NCBI RefSeq assembly: GCF_027409185.1
Contig: NC_084478.1
Location: 81,637,624 to 81,701,623 of the forward strand
Length of the DNA: 64,000 nt
Direction of reading: 5' to 3'
Origin: Cynocephalus volans
Lineage: Eukaryota > Chordata > Mammalia > Dermoptera > Cynocephalidae
Below are positions 61,229 through 64,000 of this stretch, piece by piece (position 1 is the first letter of the stretch; every line of letters begins with the position of its first letter). The notes below the pieces were generated by a model, which worked only from the letters and a program-made list of their open reading frames with translations, was not told the DNA's origin and ran no database searches. The translations under genes and the position numbers were made by a program.

Positions 61229-61410
61229 CTTCTTGTGCTCTCTATACTAGACTAGCCGGTAGCTCCTGAGGGGAAGTTCAGCTTTGTGCTTCCCAAGGCT
61301 CGTTTCTCAGACTAGTCTCCCTTTGGATGGAAAATACCTTGTGTGAATGCACTTTTAACTCATGGACTTGGTATTCTGGAATTGACCTTTTCAAAATTCA
61401 GCATGACTTC

Positions 61411-61575
61411 TTTTTTTTTAAAATTTTATTTTGTCGATATACATTGTGGCTGATTATTGTTGCCCCTCACCAAAACCTCCCTCCCTCCCCCCTCCCCCCA
61501 CCGATGTCCCCTCTGTTTGCTTGTCACATCAACTTCAAGTAATTGTGGTTGTTATATCTTCTCCCCCCCACCCGG

Positions 61576-61621
<46 letters not shown>

Positions 61622-61939
61622 TTGTGTGTGAATTATATATTAATTTTTAGCTCTCACCAATAAGTGAGAACATGTGGTATTTCTCTTTCTGTGCCTGACT
61701 CGTTTCACTTAATATAATTCTCTAAAGGTCCATCCATGTTGTTGCAAATGGCAGTATTTCATTCGTTTTTATAGCTGAGTAGTATTTCATTGTGTAGATG
61801 TACCACATTTTCCGTATCCACTCATCTGATGGTGGACATTTGGGCTGGTTACAACTCTTGGCTATTGTAATGAGTGTTGCGATGAACATTGGGGAACAGG
61901 TATACCTTTGACTTGGTGATTTCCATTCCTCTGGGTAGC
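61411..61939 (-). mobile_element. Truncated LINE-1 3' end, unit 11
   Basis: Type II, close to the version in unit 8 but with a longer GT repeat. Confidence 0.87.
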
Positions 61940-62210
61940 ACAATCCTGTTTTTGTAAGAGTCATTGGAAAGGCCCCAGCATCCAAAGGAGTAAGGTGGGA
62001 TGGAGGTAGAAGAAAATCCACGCTCAGTCAAGGAATTGCTCCATATAATTAAAGGGATGTGAAAGCTTATAAAACACCTAAAGGCTTAAAAAAAAAAAAA
62101 AAAGATGTGAAGCATTTTGCACATTAACCATTTCGCACATTCAGAAACAGGGTAGGCCGTGCTTTAGTGAGGCCGCCTTCTCTTTGCTCTTAGCGCAAGA
62201 GGGACATGCA

Positions 62211-64000
62211 TCACAGATATCCAATAGACAGTGAGGTGGAGCTGTCTGGCCTGGGTCCGATAGAGCGACTGGGAGGCTGGAGTCCTCTTTCTTCAGCAGA
62301 AGCTATAGACAGTAAAGAAGAGGCCAGAGCCAGGTCACATCCATGTCCCCTCCTGGCTGTCCCCTCTTTTTTTGTCCTACCCAACTGAAGATTTGTCACC
62401 TGGACTATTGCACAGACCTCTTCCTCACTGATTTCCTCATCACCCCTCTCGCCTTCCCCAGTCCCTCCATCACAGCCACCACGTCTCTTTCCTCAAGGCT
62501 GGGGTCTCTGAATATGCTCCTCCCTCGCTCAGAAGCGTTGCCTGGCTCCTCGTCACCCACAGCTGCTGGTCCGTGATTGGTAGACTCTCCAGCCCCATTT
62601 CCCTCTGTTCCATTAGTTCCTCCAGGGTTGCCTCTTCACTCACACACCATGCCCCATCCACCATTTTGGTCTTGGAATACCAAGCCTTCCCTCTCAGCCT
62701 TCCCAGGAGTTTATCTTCCCTCAGGGCTCCTCCAGCCCTTCCTCTCTGGGCACACCATTGAGATTTAGCCACAAAACACAGGCGGTACAAGCATCCAGGC
62801 TCCACATCTAGGCTGGAAGTTTCTTGAAGGCAGGGACCAGACCTCCTTCCAGACTAGGCCCTTATCACCTCTGTATGTCCTCCCCAGGCCACAGAAGACT
62901 TCAGGGGTCTCGATAGAGAGCCTTGGGCGGAGAGTCGGGAGACCTGGTTCTTCCACCTAACATGTGTGCTGCATGCCCTAGGGCAAGTCCCTGCCACTCT
63001 CAGGGCCTCAGTTTCCTTGTTTCTCGACTAAAGGGCGCTCAACCTCTGCACAAAGGGCACTGGACAAGGGCACAAAGTTCGATAAACTAAAGATTCACTG
63101 AGCAGTTCTCAATGACCATCTCAGGAGTTAGACTGAGGAGCTTGGGTAGCTGGCTCCAAGGAGGTTCAGTCCACCGACCCTGATTTCCCAGTTAGAACCT
63201 GCTTACCACAACAACCCCCAATTCCCAACCATCCCCACCCCGTGTCCTCTCAAGGAGCAGGCTACCTGGTGGGTCACAGGCCTGGTGGAGGGAGATGGAG
63301 TCAGAAGGGGTCTGAAAAGAGTGTCTCAGACTCAGCAGAGCCTCGACAGCCTCCAGCTTCCGCTGCCACTCTGAGGAGGCAGAAGCCAAAGCCTGGTCAG
63401 ATGCTGTAGCGGCCTGCAAAGGAAAGGGCTTGAGAGAATGGGGGCTGGGAAACCATACCTCCTTCCAACGCGACAAGTGCCTCTGAAGCCTCCAGTTCTA
63501 GAGAGCCCGCACCCCCTCCCAACCCCCGAGGTCTTCTGTTCTTTCCATTCACTAAGTTCGGCCCCTCCCAGGGTTCTGGACCCCACTACTCTTCCAGGAC
63601 CTGTGGCTGCAGTAGAAGAGAGTCAAGGGTGGCACTGGGCTGCAGGATCAGCGCTGAGCATCTAGAAACAAGGAGAGGAGAGGCCAGGGGATTAAACCCT
63701 GTGGCAGACACATAGCACCAGTCAACAGAGAGAGGGGAAGGATTCTGCAATATCTGGATGTGGGAATTCGAATGCCTGCTGAGCCACTGCCGTGGCTTGG
63801 GCAAGCCTCTTCTCCTGCTTGGCCTGTTTTCTTTTCCATACCTCTTTTTTCTATATCTTTTGTGAGACACTAATTTCTGCCAGCTTTTTTCCTCCTGGGG
63901 CAACAGCGAAGAGTATGGAAAATCACACAGGTGTCCGTGCTTTTACCTGCAAAGCACCTGCAGAGATGTGATTACTGTCCCGGTTCAGGGACTGGTTCTC
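62211..64000 (-). CDS. DMRTC1: DMRTC1-like protein, copy 11, cut by the window edge
   Basis: Only the last three coding exons are present: 63601-63661, 63266-63413 and 62211-62302 (TGA at 62211-62213). They encode residues 193-292 and are identical in protein to the majority sequence. The exons for the DM domain and the promoter lie beyond base 64000. It shares the altered pyrimidine tract with copy 8. Confidence 0.8.

Larger units (their letters stand above)
1..64000 (-). repeat. DMRTC1 tandem array, 5.98-kb unit, about 10.7 copies
   Basis: The whole window is one head-to-tail repeat. The 75-residue minus-strand frame starting at 160 recurs at 6147, 12125, 18119, 24100, 30086, 36068, 42050, 48035, 54021 and 60005, giving periods of 5987, 5978, 5994, 5981, 5986, 5982, 5982, 5985, 5986 and 5984 bp. 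All units have the same orientation and the same content: one DMRTC1-like gene and one truncated L1. Units differ by scattered single-base changes and by length changes that sit mainly in homopolymers, the T/GT microsatellite and C-rich tracts. Both window edges fall inside a unit, so the array continues outward. The L1 sits at the same place in each unit, so it was present before amplification. Confidence 0.97.

Noticed and set aside
1-64000. CRISPR array, rDNA or other prokaryote-type repeat system
   Set aside because: The unit is 6 kb, split-gene containing and carries mammalian SINE/LINE sequence; no short direct repeats with spacers and no rRNA were seen.
1-64000. Assembly artefact from repeating one unit
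   Set aside because: Units differ by many single-base and length variants in structured patterns, which a simple duplication error would not make. Local collapse or misjoining cannot be excluded.

Overview
The window is placental-mammal nuclear DNA made entirely of one head-to-tail tandem repeat. The unit is about 5.98 kb (5,978-5,994 bp). There are ten full periods plus about 4.2 kb of an eleventh, with no flanking unique sequence at either edge. Counting from base 1, units begin at 1, 5988, 11966, 17960, 23941, 29927, 35909, 41891, 47876, 53862 and 59846. A mammalian source is shown by GT-AG split exons, fragments that look like MIR and L2, and a 5'-truncated L1 in every unit. I cannot name the species from the sequence.

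Each unit carries one minus-strand, multi-exon gene that I identify as DMRTC1 (Dmrt8), the X-linked doublesex/mab-3 related family member. I built the model by hand: seven coding exons in compatible phases give a 292-residue protein. It has a degenerate N-terminal DM zinc domain split across exons 1 and 2 (coding), and a Ser/Pro/Leu-rich C-terminal part that resembles the end of DMRTC1 as I remember it. Copies 1-10 are complete and all are open. Copy 11 is cut by the right edge, and the left edge holds only the promoter and first intron of a further copy (copy 0). Only three amino-acid variants separate the ten complete copies.

Layout of a unit, in unit-1 numbering: 1-1162 is the first intron of the copy to the left; 1163-1383 is a CpG-rich promoter with a presumed non-coding exon 1, reading leftward; about 1566-2095 is the 3' end of an L1 in minus orientation, containing a T/GT microsatellite and the only AATAAA downstream of the gene; 2096-2368 is 3' UTR; 2369-5896 holds the coding exons, with MIR/L2-like fragments in the introns. 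The promoter of each copy therefore lies in the next unit to the right, about 1.25 kb upstream of its ATG, and about 200 bp beyond the poly(A) signal of that next copy.

The notable biology is a homogenised array of at least ten intact DMRTC1 genes. Variants are distributed among copies in mutually incompatible patterns, which suggests gene conversion or unequal crossing-over. An ampliconic sex-chromosome gene family is the natural reading, but chromosome, expression and full copy number cannot be seen here.
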